This document shows, piece by piece, positions 1-9,203 of a DNA stretch of 64,000 nt (position 1 is the first letter of the stretch; every line of letters starts with the position of its first letter). The DNA lies in the NCBI GenBank assembly GCA_913777665.1, contig CAJYTF010000053.1, forward strand, positions 1 to 64,000. Reading direction: 5' to 3'. A model generated the notes under the pieces. It was not told where the DNA came from. It saw only the letters and a program-made list of their open reading frames with translations, and made no database searches. The DNA comes from an uncultured Myroides sp. (lineage in GTDB: Bacteria; Bacteroidota; Bacteroidia; Flavobacteriales; Flavobacteriaceae). Position numbers and translations under genes: made by a program.

Positions 1-308
1 CTACTTAAAAGAATAGAGTTTAAATCTTTAACTAAATCATCTGAAAAATGGTAAACTTGTTTTATTTCGTTGATGAAAACACCCATAGTCTTTTTTGCAT
101 TCTCAATATTTGAAATAGTTTCAAAAAAAAGTTTCTTATCAGATTTAGGTTTATTAAATAATTCATTCATCCATAACATTAGCATAAAACTTTCTTCTAT
201 TACTTGGCTATAATAAACTGATAAACCAAAATAAGAATAAACTAATTTTGATTTCCCATTCTCATCATCTTCATTAAATTCATCTAAAGCAAAATTAAAT
301 AAATCCAT
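1..308 (-). CDS. Hypothetical protein, N-terminal part (gene runs off the window)
   Basis: An open frame of 102 codons reads leftwards from an ATG at 308 to the window edge, so only the N-terminal part is visible. It begins MDLFNFALDEFNEDD and continues as an acidic, apparently helical soluble protein with no signal peptide or membrane segment. Its start lies 2 nt beyond the rsmE stop codon, so it is probably the third gene of a tsaD-rsmE operon. I do not recognise the family. The flavobacterial codon use and tight spacing make it a believable gene. Confidence 0.65.
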   Translation of the reverse strand, partial: MDLFNFALDEFNEDDENGKSKLVYSYFGLSVYYSQVIEESFMLMLWMNELFNKPKSDKKLFFETISNIENAKKTMGVFINEIKQVYHFSDDLVKDLNSILLS

Positions 309-310
309 TA

Positions 311-1015
311 TTAATTATTTAAAAGTACAAAAGTATGGCAACCAACAATCGCAGCAGTCTCGGTACGTAAACGTGTATTCCCTAAAGCAACAGGTAAATA
401 ACCATTCTCCAGTGCTTTATTGATTTCGTTTGTAGAAAAATCACCTTCAGGACCAATCAATAAAGTATAATTCTGTTGTGTTTCAACTCGGTCTTTTAAT
501 TCCACTTTATCGGTTTCTTCACAGTGTGCAATAAATTTTTGTCCGTTGATTTCTTTCGATAAAAAATCGGTCAGCTTAACAGGTTCATTTAAAATCGGCA
601 AATACATTTGATTTGATTGTTTCATAGCACTGATTAAAATTTTATCAAAACGTTCGGTCTTGATAATCTTTCTTTCAGAATGATCGCAAATAATAGGGGT
701 AATCTCATCCACGCCAATTTCGACAGCTTTTTCTAAAAACCACTCGTAGCGATCGTTCATTTTTGTAGGAGCAACCACCATGTGAACCCTAAAGTTTCTT
801 GGCTCGGTAAATTGTGATTCGTTTATCTTTACCACGCATTTTTTCTCTGATGCCAAAATAACTTCACAAATAAATAAAAAACCTTTTCCATTGGTAATGT
901 GTAAAATAGAACCTTCTAACTTACGTAAAACTTTAACAATGTGTTTGCTTTCTTCTTTATCAAAAACAAACTCATTTGTTACATTGTCTATATCTGGAGC
1001 GTAAAATAACTGCAT
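311..1015 (-). CDS. rsmE: 16S rRNA (uracil1498-N3)-methyltransferase RsmE
   Basis: The 234-residue product has the usual RsmE length and arrangement: an N-terminal PUA-like RNA-binding part (about residues 1-70) followed by a SPOUT methyltransferase domain with its C-terminal trefoil knot. The SAM-binding knot motifs LLIGPEGDFS (about residue 185) and LGNTRLRTETA (about residue 211) are intact. RsmE methylates N3 of U1498 in 16S rRNA, close to the decoding site. The ATG is 2 nt from the tsaD stop, so the two genes are almost certainly cotranscribed; both act on translation RNAs. Confidence 0.93.
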   Translation of the reverse strand: MQLFYAPDIDNVTNEFVFDKEESKHIVKVLRKLEGSILHITNGKGFLFICEVILASEKKCVVKINESQFTEPRNFRVHMVVAPTKMNDRYEWFLEKAVEIGVDEITPIICDHSERKIIKTERFDKILISAMKQSNQMYLPILNEPVKLTDFLSKEINGQKFIAHCEETDKVELKDRVETQQNYTLLIGPEGDFSTNEINKALENGYLPVALGNTRLRTETAAIVGCHTFVLLNN

Positions 1016-1017
1016 AA

Positions 1018-2037
1018 TTAAAACTCTAATCTTGCTTTAGAAACCACTTCATCATCACTAAAAATTCCTAAATTAAGTTTATGATATCCAACAATACCAA
1101 TCATTGCTGCATTATCGGTGGTATATTCAAATTTTGGTATAAAAGTTTTCCAGCCGTATTTGGTTTCGGTTTCTTTTAAAGCTTTACGAATACCCGAATT
1201 TGCCGAAACACCGCCGCCAATTGCAATCTGGGTAATTCCGGTTTGTTCAACAGCAAGCTTAATTTTATCCATTAATATTTTAATAATGATGTTTTGCACA
1301 GAAGCGCAAATGTCATCGATATTCTCTTTAATAAAATCAGGATTTTTTTGAACTTCTTTCTGTATAAAATATAAAATCTGTGTTTTTAATCCCGAAAAAC
1401 TAAAGTTCAATCCATCAACTTTTGGTTTGGTAAACGTGTATGCTTTTGGGTTTCCGTTTTGTGCATGTTTGTCAATCAAAGGTCCACCTGGATAAGGAAA
1501 ACCTAATATTTTTGCCGTTTTATCGTAAGCCTCACCAACAGCATCATCGGTCGTTTCGCCTAAAATTTCCATATCAACAAAAGAATTCACTTTCACAATC
1601 TGTGTATGTCCGCCACTAATTGTCATTGCCAAAAATGGAAACGTAGGCTTGTCAAATCCTTCTTCATCAATAAAATGAGCCAGAATATGAGCGTGCATGT
1701 GGTTTACGGCAATCAACGGAATATCCAATGCCATGCTTAACGATTTTGCAAAAGAACCGCCCACCAGTAAAGATCCCATTAAACCCGGACCTTGCGTAAA
1801 CGCAATAGCACTTAAATCTGTTTTTTGTATGCCGGCTTTTTGTAAGGCAACATCTACAACAGGCACAATATTTTGCTGATGTGCGCGTGAAGCCAATTCG
1901 GGAATTACACCGCCGTACAGCTCGTGAATTTCCTGCTTTGCCACCACATTGCTCAACACTTTATCGTTGCATAATACGGCTGCACCGGTATCGTCGCACG
2001 AACTTTCAATCGCCAAAATGTACTTTAATTGTTCCAT
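1018..2037 (-). CDS. tsaD: tRNA N6-adenosine threonylcarbamoyltransferase TsaD
   Basis: This 339-residue protein is TsaD (Kae1/YgjD family), which with TsaB and TsaE transfers threonylcarbamoyl from TC-AMP to A37 of ANN-decoding tRNAs. It has the ASKHA start ILAIESSCDDTGAA, the metal-binding HMHAH motif (ligands expected at His113 and His117), SGGHTQ, the GGGVSAN segment and the C-terminal TTDNAAMIG motif. Length is normal. It is the first gene of the minus-strand tsaD-rsmE operon and diverges from tamB across 145 bp, an arrangement typical of Flavobacteriia. A YciO/TsaC-like gene lies elsewhere in the window at 25682. Confidence 0.96.
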   Translation of the reverse strand: MEQLKYILAIESSCDDTGAAVLCNDKVLSNVVAKQEIHELYGGVIPELASRAHQQNIVPVVDVALQKAGIQKTDLSAIAFTQGPGLMGSLLVGGSFAKSLSMALDIPLIAVNHMHAHILAHFIDEEGFDKPTFPFLAMTISGGHTQIVKVNSFVDMEILGETTDDAVGEAYDKTAKILGFPYPGGPLIDKHAQNGNPKAYTFTKPKVDGLNFSFSGLKTQILYFIQKEVQKNPDFIKENIDDICASVQNIIIKILMDKIKLAVEQTGITQIAIGGGVSANSGIRKALKETETKYGWKTFIPKFEYTTDNAAMIGIVGYHKLNLGIFSDDEVVSKARLEF

Positions 2038-2104
2038 TGTAAAAAATCGGTATAATTTATGTGTATAAAGTGTACTAAATACCGTATTAACTTACATAAA
2101 TTAG

Positions 2105-2112
2105 TATTTTTG
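2105..2112 (+). promoter_or_regulatory. Candidate -7 element for tamB
   Basis: TATTTTTG matches the Bacteroidota -7 consensus TAnnTTTG exactly and lies in the tsaD/tamB divergent intergenic region. No convincing TTTG sits about 20 bp upstream. If used, transcription would start near 2119, so the tamB start codon must lie between about 2119 and 2183, a stretch with no ATG in the tamB frame. Confidence 0.35.
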
Positions 2113-2182
2113 TTTCTTTAAATTAAAAAGCAAATTTAAAACAAATAAGGCTATCAAAAAACTTTTTAAAATACTGTTTGGG

Positions 2183-5100
2183 TTGCTGTTGGGCTTGGCG
2201 CTGGTTTTTATACTGGCAGCCGTAATCATTACCACACCTATAGTTCAGACAGAATTAGCGCATTATGCGACTACAAAAATTAATGAACAATTCAATATCC
2301 GAACATCGATTGGGCAGGTTGCCGTACAGTTGGATGGAACGGTTCTAATGAAAAAAATACATGTTTTAGACGACCGAAACAATGATTTAGCCTATATTGA
2401 CCAATTATACACAGACATTACCGATTTTAAACAGCTAACCGAAGGAAAATTGTTGTTTGGTAGTACCGAAATTCAGGATGTTAATTTTTTTATCCATAAA
2501 TACAAAGGCGATACCTTAACCAATTTAGACAAATTTATTGCTGTTTTTGATGACGGAAAACCCGGAAGCGGTAAGTTTTTAATGAAGATTGATCATTTGG
2601 ATCTTACCAACGGAAGGTTTAAAATTACCGATGATAATACCGGAAATACCCCGATTGATTTTAAAGAAATGAACGGTTCATTAAACAAATTAATCGTTCG
2701 CGGACCAAATATTAATGCCGATATCACCAAATTATCGTTAAAAGACAAGCGCGGAATTTACATAAAAGATTTGGTTGCAAGTTTTTCTATGACCAAAACT
2801 TCGATGGATTTAAAACCTTTTGCCGTTGAAACCGAAGAATCATACATTAAAGGAAATATCGCCATGCGCTATGCCGAAGGCGATTTAAAATATTTTACCG
2901 AAAAGGTAAATTTGGCGGTAGATCTTAATAAAACCAAGGTTGCAACAAACGATTTAAAATATTTTTATAAAGAATTTGGTGCCAATAATGTTTTGTATCT
3001 AACCACAAAAGCAACTGGTACGTTAAACAATTTTAAGCTTGAGAACACGCAACTTTCCGATAAATTTGGATCTGAAATTATTGGAAATTTTGCGTTGAAA
3101 AATCTGTTTATAAAGAAAAATCCGTTTCGTGTTGAAGCCAATTTGAATCGTTTGAATATTACTCGATCTAATGCCGTAGCACTGTTGCCGAATATTTTAG
3201 GAAAATCGTTACCGATTCAGTTGGAAAAATTGGGTTTGCTTAATTTGCAAGGATCTGTTGCGTACGAAAATTTTTATGTGGATGCTGATGTTGAAGCCAC
3301 TACAAACCTTGGTTTCGCCAAAGCCGATGTAGAATTATGGAACGTAAATCAAAAACAAAATGCAACTTATAAAGGCGATATTACGCTTGATAATTTTGAT
3401 ATCGGCGGATTGATCGAAAATGAAAAAATTGGTACGGCAACGTTAACGGCAAGTGTTGATGGTAAAAGCTTCGATCCCGAATCGTTCAACACCATTATAA
3501 AAAGTCAGGTACAGCAGTTTACATTTAACAATTATTCGTATAAAGATATTACGATCGATGGTAGCTTGAAATTGCCGGCATATACCGGAACTTTGGTAAG
3601 TAAAGATCCAAATGCTCTGCTTGACTTCAAAGGAACTTTAGATCTTTCAACAGACAAAACCGCGGTTGATTTTAAAGCAGATATTGAGCATTTAAACATG
3701 AATGCATTGCATATTGTTAAAGATTCGTTGGGCGTTTTTAAAGGTCATTTTGAATTGGCAGGAACAGGTAAAAACCTGGATACGTTTGAAGGTACCGTTT
3801 TGGCACAAAATGCAACATACACCAATTCTAAAGAAACCTACGCTTTTGAGAGTCTTTCAATTAAATCGGAATTTCAAGAGAACAACATCCGCAGAATCGA
3901 TATTAAATCAAACGATATTGTAAACGGATACATTCGTGGAAATTTTAAATACAATCAACTTAAAGATATTGTAGAAAACTCGTTAGGTAGTCTTTATAAA
4001 AATTACTCGCCCAATAAAATTGCCACCAATCAGTTTATCGAATACAATTTGGACATTCAGAATAAGATTGTCGATTTGTTTGTTCCAAAACTCGAAATTG
4101 CCGATGAAACTTCTATTTCAGGAAAAATCACAGCAGATAGCGGCGAATTTGTTTTAATAATGAATACGCCTTTTGTGAAGTATGGTGATAATAAACTGAC
4201 TAATATTCAGATTGATGTGAACAGTCTGCGTGAAAATCAAAATGCTTTTGTAGCTATTGATACCATAGATTTAAAGGCTTACAAAGCATACGATTTTGTT
4301 CTGAACAACGCCAAGAAAAATGATACGTTGTATGTTGATACGCAGTTTAAAGGCGGAACCGAAGCTGCCGATAAGTATTACCTGAATTTTTATCACACGA
4401 TAGACGAAGAAAATAAATCGGTTGTTGGAATTGAAAAATCAGAGATTCAGTTTAAAGAATCGCTTTGGTATTTAAACGAGTTCAACAACGATAAAAACCG
4501 TATCATTTTTAATAAGGAAATCAACGATTTTGTTATTGAAGACATTCAGCTTTCGCACAACGAACAAATGGTTTTGTTGAACGGAAGCATGCACGGAAAT
4601 AACTACAAGGATCTGAATCTGGAATTCGAGAATGTGGAACTCGATAAAATTACACCAGATTTAACCAATTTAACCTTTGCCGGATTAATCAACGGAAATG
4701 TTTCGTTTGTACAGGAAAATAATATTTTTAAGCCGAAATCAAAGTTGAATGTCGAAAATTTAGAGATTAACGATGTACTGCTTGGCTTGTTTAATTTCGA
4801 AGTGGAAGGCGATGAATCTCTCCAGAATTTCAATGTTCGATCGAATATTGTGAATGATTTTACCGAGAATTTCTACATGAACGGATTAATTTCTGTGAGC
4901 AAAGGTCAAAGTAAATTGAATTTAGATGCCGGTTTTAACAAGTTCAACCTAAAAGCCATTGCACCGTTTTTATCATCGATTATGTCCGATGTCCGGGGTG
5001 ATGCTTCGGGTCGTGCAACCATTCAGGGAACGCATAAAGATCCCGATATCGAAGGAAAATTATATCTAACCAATGCCGGAATGCGTCCTGTTTTTACAGG

Positions 5101-6652
5101 TGTTGATTATTTGTTCGATGAAAATGCTCCATTGGATGTTACCGAAAGTCAGTTTATCCTTCGAAATGTAAACATTACCGATTCCAAACACAAAACAAAA
5201 GGTTTGTTAAACGGAACCATTTCACACAACAAATTAAAAAACTGGAACATCGATGCAAAATTGTCTTCAGATAATTTATTGGCGTTAGACAGCGATTATA
5301 AAGAAGGAACGCCTTATTACGGAACAGCTTTTATCGATGGATCTGCAACCATAAAAGGACCTGTAGAAAGTTTGGTGGTCAGCATTGAAGCAGAATCAAA
5401 AAAAGGGACAAATATTAAAATTCCGTTAGATGATGCAGGCGGATTGGGCGACAATAATTTCGTTCACTTTTTATCGCCACAAGAAAAAGCCAACCGTTTA
5501 AAAGGGATCGAAACACCTATGAACAATACGCGTTTTGGCGGTGTTCAATTGAATTTCGAGTTTTATATAACGCCCGATGCCGAAATTGAAATTTTGTTAG
5601 ATCGCGCTTCTGGTCATGGAATGAAGGGTAGTGGTGCCGGTTTTATTACGATGGAAATCAATACGTTGGGCAGGTTCAACATGTGGGGCGATTTTATGGT
5701 TTACACCGGCGAATACAACTTTAAATATGGCGGAATCATTGATAAAAAGCTCGATGTGGTTAAGTACGGAACCATTCGTTGGGACGGCGAACCGTTAAAT
5801 GCCATATTAGACCTGAAGGCAGTTTATAAAACCCAGTCGAATCCCGGATTAATTGTAGAAAGTTCTGAAATTAACCGTAAAGTTGATACCGAAGTTTCTA
5901 TTGCGTTGCAGGGTAATTTAAGCAATCCCGAAATTGATTTCTTAATTGATTTTCCTAACGTAACATCAACTATTAAATCAGAGATTGAATATAAATTAGC
6001 CGATAAAGATACGCGTGAAACGCAGGCTATGGCATTGTTGGCTACTGGTGGATTTATTACGACAACAACGGGCGGAAATGCGGTTTACGGCAGTTTGTTT
6101 GAACGTGCCAGCAGTTTGTTCGATGATTTATTTTCAGATTCCGAAGGAAAGTTCCGCGTTGGATTGAATTACTCGCAAAGTGAACGAAATCCGTTCAGAG
6201 ATGATACCGATGCAGCTCGTGTAGGTGTAACGTTGTCAACCCAGATTAGCGACCGTATTTTAGTTAACAGTAAATTAGGTGTGCCAGTTGGCGGACGTGA
6301 AGAAAACGTGATTGTGGGCGATGTGGAAGTTCAGTTGCTTTTAAATGACGATGGAAGCTTACGTGCACGTGTTTTCAACCGCGAAAACGATATCAACTAT
6401 ATTGGTGAAGGCATCAATTACACCCAAGGAATTGGTTTAACTTACGAAGTTGATTTTAATACGTTTAAAGAACTGATAAAGAAAGTATTGGTTCGTGCAG
6501 ATAAACGTGCCAAACAAAAAGAAGCAGAGAAAAACAAACCGAACAATAGCAATTCATCAGACGATGATTACGGATTAGATTACATCAAGTTTCAAGAAAA
6601 ACGTCGAGAAGATACTCAAGAAGAACAAAAAACAAAGCCAGAACCTAAATAG
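2183..6652 (+). CDS. tamB: Translocation/assembly module TamB-like protein (AsmA/DUF490 family)
   Basis: A very long envelope protein (1489 residues from this TTG): an N-terminal membrane anchor, a long beta-rich repetitive AsmA-like body and a TamB/DUF490 domain at about residues 1000-1450 (WDGEPLNAILDLKA, ALLATGGFITT), then a charged tail rich in Lys/Glu. TamB proteins bridge inner and outer membranes and are linked to outer-membrane protein assembly and lipid transport. It diverges from tsaD as in other Flavobacteriia. The start is odd. The open frame extends upstream through KAIKKLFKILFGLLLG, which supplies the expected basic flank of the anchor, but no ATG occurs there; TTG at 2183 is the first usual bacterial start and begins inside the hydrophobic segment. 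Function is firm, the start is not. Confidence 0.88.
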   Translation: MLLGLALVFILAAVIITTPIVQTELAHYATTKINEQFNIRTSIGQVAVQLDGTVLMKKIHVLDDRNNDLAYIDQLYTDITDFKQLTEGKLLFGSTEIQDVNFFIHKYKGDTLTNLDKFIAVFDDGKPGSGKFLMKIDHLDLTNGRFKITDDNTGNTPIDFKEMNGSLNKLIVRGPNINADITKLSLKDKRGIYIKDLVASFSMTKTSMDLKPFAVETEESYIKGNIAMRYAEGDLKYFTEKVNLAVDLNKTKVATNDLKYFYKEFGANNVLYLTTKATGTLNNFKLENTQLSDKFGSEIIGNFALKNLFIKKNPFRVEANLNRLNITRSNAVALLPNILGKSLPIQLEKLGLLNLQGSVAYENFYVDADVEATTNLGFAKADVELWNVNQKQNATYKGDITLDNFDIGGLIENEKIGTATLTASVDGKSFDPESFNTIIKSQVQQFTFNNYSYKDITIDGSLKLPAYTGTLVSKDPNALLDFKGTLDLSTDKTAVDFKADIEHLNMNALHIVKDSLGVFKGHFELAGTGKNLDTFEGTVLAQNATYTNSKETYAFESLSIKSEFQENNIRRIDIKSNDIVNGYIRGNFKYNQLKDIVENSLGSLYKNYSPNKIATNQFIEYNLDIQNKIVDLFVPKLEIADETSISGKITADSGEFVLIMNTPFVKYGDNKLTNIQIDVNSLRENQNAFVAIDTIDLKAYKAYDFVLNNAKKNDTLYVDTQFKGGTEAADKYYLNFYHTIDEENKSVVGIEKSEIQFKESLWYLNEFNNDKNRIIFNKEINDFVIEDIQLSHNEQMVLLNGSMHGNNYKDLNLEFENVELDKITPDLTNLTFAGLINGNVSFVQENNIFKPKSKLNVENLEINDVLLGLFNFEVEGDESLQNFNVRSNIVNDFTENFYMNGLISVSKGQSKLNLDAGFNKFNLKAIAPFLSSIMSDVRGDASGRATIQGTHKDPDIEGKLYLTNAGMRPVFTGVDYLFDENAPLDVTESQFILRNVNITDSKHKTKGLLNGTISHNKLKNWNIDAKLSSDNLLALDSDYKEGTPYYGTAFIDGSATIKGPVESLVVSIEAESKKGTNIKIPLDDAGGLGDNNFVHFLSPQEKANRLKGIETPMNNTRFGGVQLNFEFYITPDAEIEILLDRASGHGMKGSGAGFITMEINTLGRFNMWGDFMVYTGEYNFKYGGIIDKKLDVVKYGTIRWDGEPLNAILDLKAVYKTQSNPGLIVESSEINRKVDTEVSIALQGNLSNPEIDFLIDFPNVTSTIKSEIEYKLADKDTRETQAMALLATGGFITTTTGGNAVYGSLFERASSLFDDLFSDSEGKFRVGLNYSQSERNPFRDDTDAARVGVTLSTQISDRILVNSKLGVPVGGREENVIVGDVEVQLLLNDDGSLRARVFNRENDINYIGEGINYTQGIGLTYEVDFNTFKELIKKVLVRADKRAKQKEAEKNKPNNSNSSDDDYGLDYIKFQEKRREDTQEEQKTKPEPK

Positions 6653-6665
6653 ATTCTGGCTTTTT
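6634..6665 (+). terminator. Rho-independent terminator of tamB
   Basis: AAAGCCAGAA at 6634-6643 pairs with TTCTGGCTTT at 6654-6663, with the tamB stop codon in the loop and a T run after the stem. Confidence 0.75.
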
Positions 6666-6729
6666 CAATTTATTTTGTATCTTTAGTTTCTTGAGAACAA
6701 GAAGACAATATAAATTTATAATTTAACTA

Positions 6730-6864
6730 ACCACATAGAGATATTGTACTATAGTCTTAATTTACATAGCAATTGTAGGCACACATTCTTTTTAAGGGTT
6801 GCTTAAAAAACTATGTATTTTTATTTAATCTCTAAAGTCTATATTTTCTATGAATCTATGTGGT
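6730..6864. repeat. Intergenic inverted repeat with 10-bp ends (ACCACATAGA)
   Basis: ACCACATAGA at 6730-6739 is matched by its exact reverse complement TCTATGTGGT at 6855-6864, and partial CATAG/CTATG words occur between them (ACATAG near 6765, CTATGTA near 6811). It fills most of the 242-bp tamB-pfkA gap. I recall CATAGA-type palindromic repeats from flavobacterial intergenic regions, so this may be a degenerate copy of a dispersed element. That link is recollection rather than something the window shows. Confidence 0.45.
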
Positions 6865-6894
6865 AAAATTTAAATTTCGATATTAAGAATACTT

Positions 6895-7884
6895 ATGAAA
6901 TCAAAGAAAATAAAGAAAATAGGAGTACTTACATCTGGTGGCGATGCTCCGGGAATGAATGCTGCAATCAGGGCGGTTGTACGTGCCTGTACTTATTATG
7001 AAATTGCCTGTTACGGCGTTTTTCGTGGTTTTGAAGGATTGATTGATGGCGATGTAAAAGAAATGGGACCTCGCGATGTTAAATACATCGTATCAAAAGG
7101 CGGAACCATTTTAAAATCGGCACGATCAGATGAATTTATGACAGCCGAAGGTCGTAAAAAAGCGTATAAAACTATAGAAAAACATCAGATCGATGCACTG
7201 ATAATCATTGGTGGCGACGGTAGTTTTACCGGCGGAATGATCTTCTCTAAAGAATTCAACATTCCTGTTATCGGTATTCCGGGTACTATTGATAACGATA
7301 TTTACGGAACATCGCACACTGTTGGTTACGATACTGCTTTAAATACGGTGATCGATGCCGTTGATAAAATCCGCGATACAGCAACATCGCACAAACGTAT
7401 TTTCTTTGTAGAAGTGATGGGGCGCGATGCAGGATTTATCGCTTTAAATTCAGGAATTGGAGCAGGAGCAGAAGAGATTTTGATTCCCGAAGAAAACATC
7501 GGTTTGCCTAAATTATTAGAGAAACTGAAACGAAGCAAAGCTTCCGGAAAATCGAGCTGTATTGTCATTGTTGCTGAGGGCGAAAAATCGGGTAAAAATG
7601 TCTACGAATTAAGCGATTATGTAGAAGACCATTTACCGGAGTACGATGTACGTGTGTCGGTAATCGGACATATTCAGCGTGGTGGTTCTCCAAGTTGTTT
7701 TGATCGAGTGTTGGCAAGCAGATCTGGAGTTGCAGCTGTGGAAGCGTTGTTAAAAGGAAAAGAAAACGTTATGATTGGGCTTCAAAACGATTTAATGGCA
7801 TACACTCCGCTAGAAAATGCAGTGAAAGGCGAAGCAAAAATCGACGATGAATTAATAAGAATATCAGATATATTATCTATTTAA
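6895..7884 (+). CDS. pfkA: ATP-dependent 6-phosphofructokinase
   Basis: This 329-residue enzyme phosphorylates fructose 6-phosphate to fructose 1,6-bisphosphate in glycolysis. Visible motifs are the nucleotide loop TSGGDAPGMNAAIR (residues 13-26), GGDGS (106-110; Gly after GGD marks the ATP type rather than the PPi type, which has Asp), GTIDNDI with the expected catalytic Asp133, EVMGRDAGF for substrate binding and IQRGGSPSCFDR. Length is typical of bacterial PfkA. The stop is 3 nt before the gapA ATG, so the two genes form a glycolytic operon. Confidence 0.95.
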   Translation: MKSKKIKKIGVLTSGGDAPGMNAAIRAVVRACTYYEIACYGVFRGFEGLIDGDVKEMGPRDVKYIVSKGGTILKSARSDEFMTAEGRKKAYKTIEKHQIDALIIIGGDGSFTGGMIFSKEFNIPVIGIPGTIDNDIYGTSHTVGYDTALNTVIDAVDKIRDTATSHKRIFFVEVMGRDAGFIALNSGIGAGAEEILIPEENIGLPKLLEKLKRSKASGKSSCIVIVAEGEKSGKNVYELSDYVEDHLPEYDVRVSVIGHIQRGGSPSCFDRVLASRSGVAAVEALLKGKENVMIGLQNDLMAYTPLENAVKGEAKIDDELIRISDILSI

Positions 7885-7887
7885 GTT

Positions 7888-8895
7888 ATGGAAAAAGTAA
7901 AAATTGGAATAAACGGTTTTGGAAGAATAGGACGATTGGTTTTACGCGAATCATTTGAACGTAACGATGTGGAAATTGTAGCAATAAACGATTTAATGGA
8001 AATTGATCTTTTGACATATCTTTTAAAATACGATTCGGTTCACGGAACATTCAAAAAAGATGTTTCTATAGATGGATCGAATTTGATTATCGATGGAAAA
8101 AAAATCAGAGTCACTGCAGAAAAAGATCCGTCGTTGTTAAAGTGGGATGAAGTAGGTGTGGAAGTAGTTGCAGATTGTTCGGGCGTTTTTAAAACAATTG
8201 ACAAAGCAGGTTTGCATTTACAGGCGGGAGCAAAGAAAGTAGTAATTTCATCACCTTCAGACGATATTCCAATGTTTGTAATGGGTGTGAACGAAGAAAA
8301 AATTACGGCAAAAGATACGGTTTTATCAAACGCTTCATGTACCACAAACTGTTTGGCACCGATAGCTAAAATCTTGAATGATGAATTCGGCATTGTAGAA
8401 GGTTTAATGACAACCGTTCACGCAGCAACAGCATCGCAATTAGTGGTTGACGGAGCTTCAAAAAAAGATTTCCGTGGTGGTCGATCTGCTTTAAACAACA
8501 TTATTCCGGCAAGTACAGGGGCAGCAAAAGCGGTTACCAAAGTAATTCCCGAATTAGAAGGTAAATTGACCGGAATGGCATTTCGTATCCCAACACCAAA
8601 CGTTTCGGTGGTAGATTTAACCGTAAAATTGGCAAAACCTACAACGTATGATAACCTGATGAACGTTTTCAAAAAAGCATCAGAAACCAATTATAAAGGT
8701 ATTTTAGGCTTTACAAACGAATCGGTTGTTTCGCAAGATTTCCTGTCGGATACTCGTACATCAATCATCGATGCCGATGCCGGAATTGCCCTAAACGATA
8801 CCTTTTTTAAAATTGTATCTTGGTACGATAATGAATATGGTTATTCTGCCAAACTTTTAGACTTAATTGTTTATGTGAACAGGTTAAAAGCCTAA
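7888..8895 (+). CDS. gapA: Glyceraldehyde-3-phosphate dehydrogenase, type I
   Basis: This 335-residue NAD-dependent GAPDH oxidises glyceraldehyde 3-phosphate to 1,3-bisphosphoglycerate. It has the Rossmann start [13 protein letters not shown], the active-site motif SNASCTTNC with nucleophile Cys151, and the C-terminal [15 protein letters not shown]. Normal length. It lies 3 nt downstream of pfkA and is followed by a hairpin terminator at 8996, so pfkA-gapA is a closed two-gene unit. Confidence 0.95.
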   Translation: MEKVKIGINGFGRIGRLVLRESFERNDVEIVAINDLMEIDLLTYLLKYDSVHGTFKKDVSIDGSNLIIDGKKIRVTAEKDPSLLKWDEVGVEVVADCSGVFKTIDKAGLHLQAGAKKVVISSPSDDIPMFVMGVNEEKITAKDTVLSNASCTTNCLAPIAKILNDEFGIVEGLMTTVHAATASQLVVDGASKKDFRGGRSALNNIIPASTGAAKAVTKVIPELEGKLTGMAFRIPTPNVSVVDLTVKLAKPTTYDNLMNVFKKASETNYKGILGFTNESVVSQDFLSDTRTSIIDADAGIALNDTFFKIVSWYDNEYGYSAKLLDLIVYVNRLKA

Positions 8896-8995
8896 AACAT
8901 ACAAAAAATACCTATGTGGTACAATAAGTTACCCATGCAAAGCATTAAAATACTATTGTGGATAATTAAAATACACATATTAATACGTAAATAAA

Positions 8996-9034
8996 TAGTC
9001 CGTTGCAGTTACAAAACCCCAACGGACTACTTTT
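8996..9034 (+). terminator. Terminator after gapA
   Basis: TAGTCCGTTG at 8996-9005 pairs perfectly with CAACGGACTA at 9020-9029 and is followed by CTTTTT, forming a 10-bp stem with a 14-nt loop. Confidence 0.75.
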
Positions 9035-9187
9035 TAACCTAAAAGTTTCCATTACTAACCCGAAAATATGGGTACATAACCGTAATTTTGGGGTTGTATA
9101 ACCCCACAAAACCACTAAATAACCAAAACAAACAACTAAATAACCCCAACGAACCATTCTATAACCTCAAAAGATAAGTTTTGAACC
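9013..9187. repeat. 21-bp-phased NNAACC array (nine units)
   Basis: NNAACC words begin at 9013, 9034, 9055, 9076, 9098, 9119, 9140, 9161 and 9182. The intervals are 21 bp except one of 22. The five central copies are ATAACC; the outer copies are AAAACC, TTAACC, CTAACC and TGAACC. The 15 or so bases between cores are largely unlike one another, though some units share CTAA or CCAACG words. It is either a decayed tandem repeat or an array of sites on one face of the helix (21 bp is two turns). Confidence 0.75.
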
Positions 9188-9203
9188 TGAATAGGGCAAT
9201 ACA

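Noticed and set aside
8966..9157. Minus-strand 63-residue open frame with GYLVV repeats
   Set aside because: It is the direct translation of the 21-bp-period array, contains the gapA terminator region and shows no normal protein composition.
9013..9187. CRISPR array
   Set aside because: Regular spacing suggested it, but the conserved word is only 4-6 bp, the period is 21 bp and there are no cas genes; CRISPR repeats are 23 bp or longer with spacers near 30 bp.
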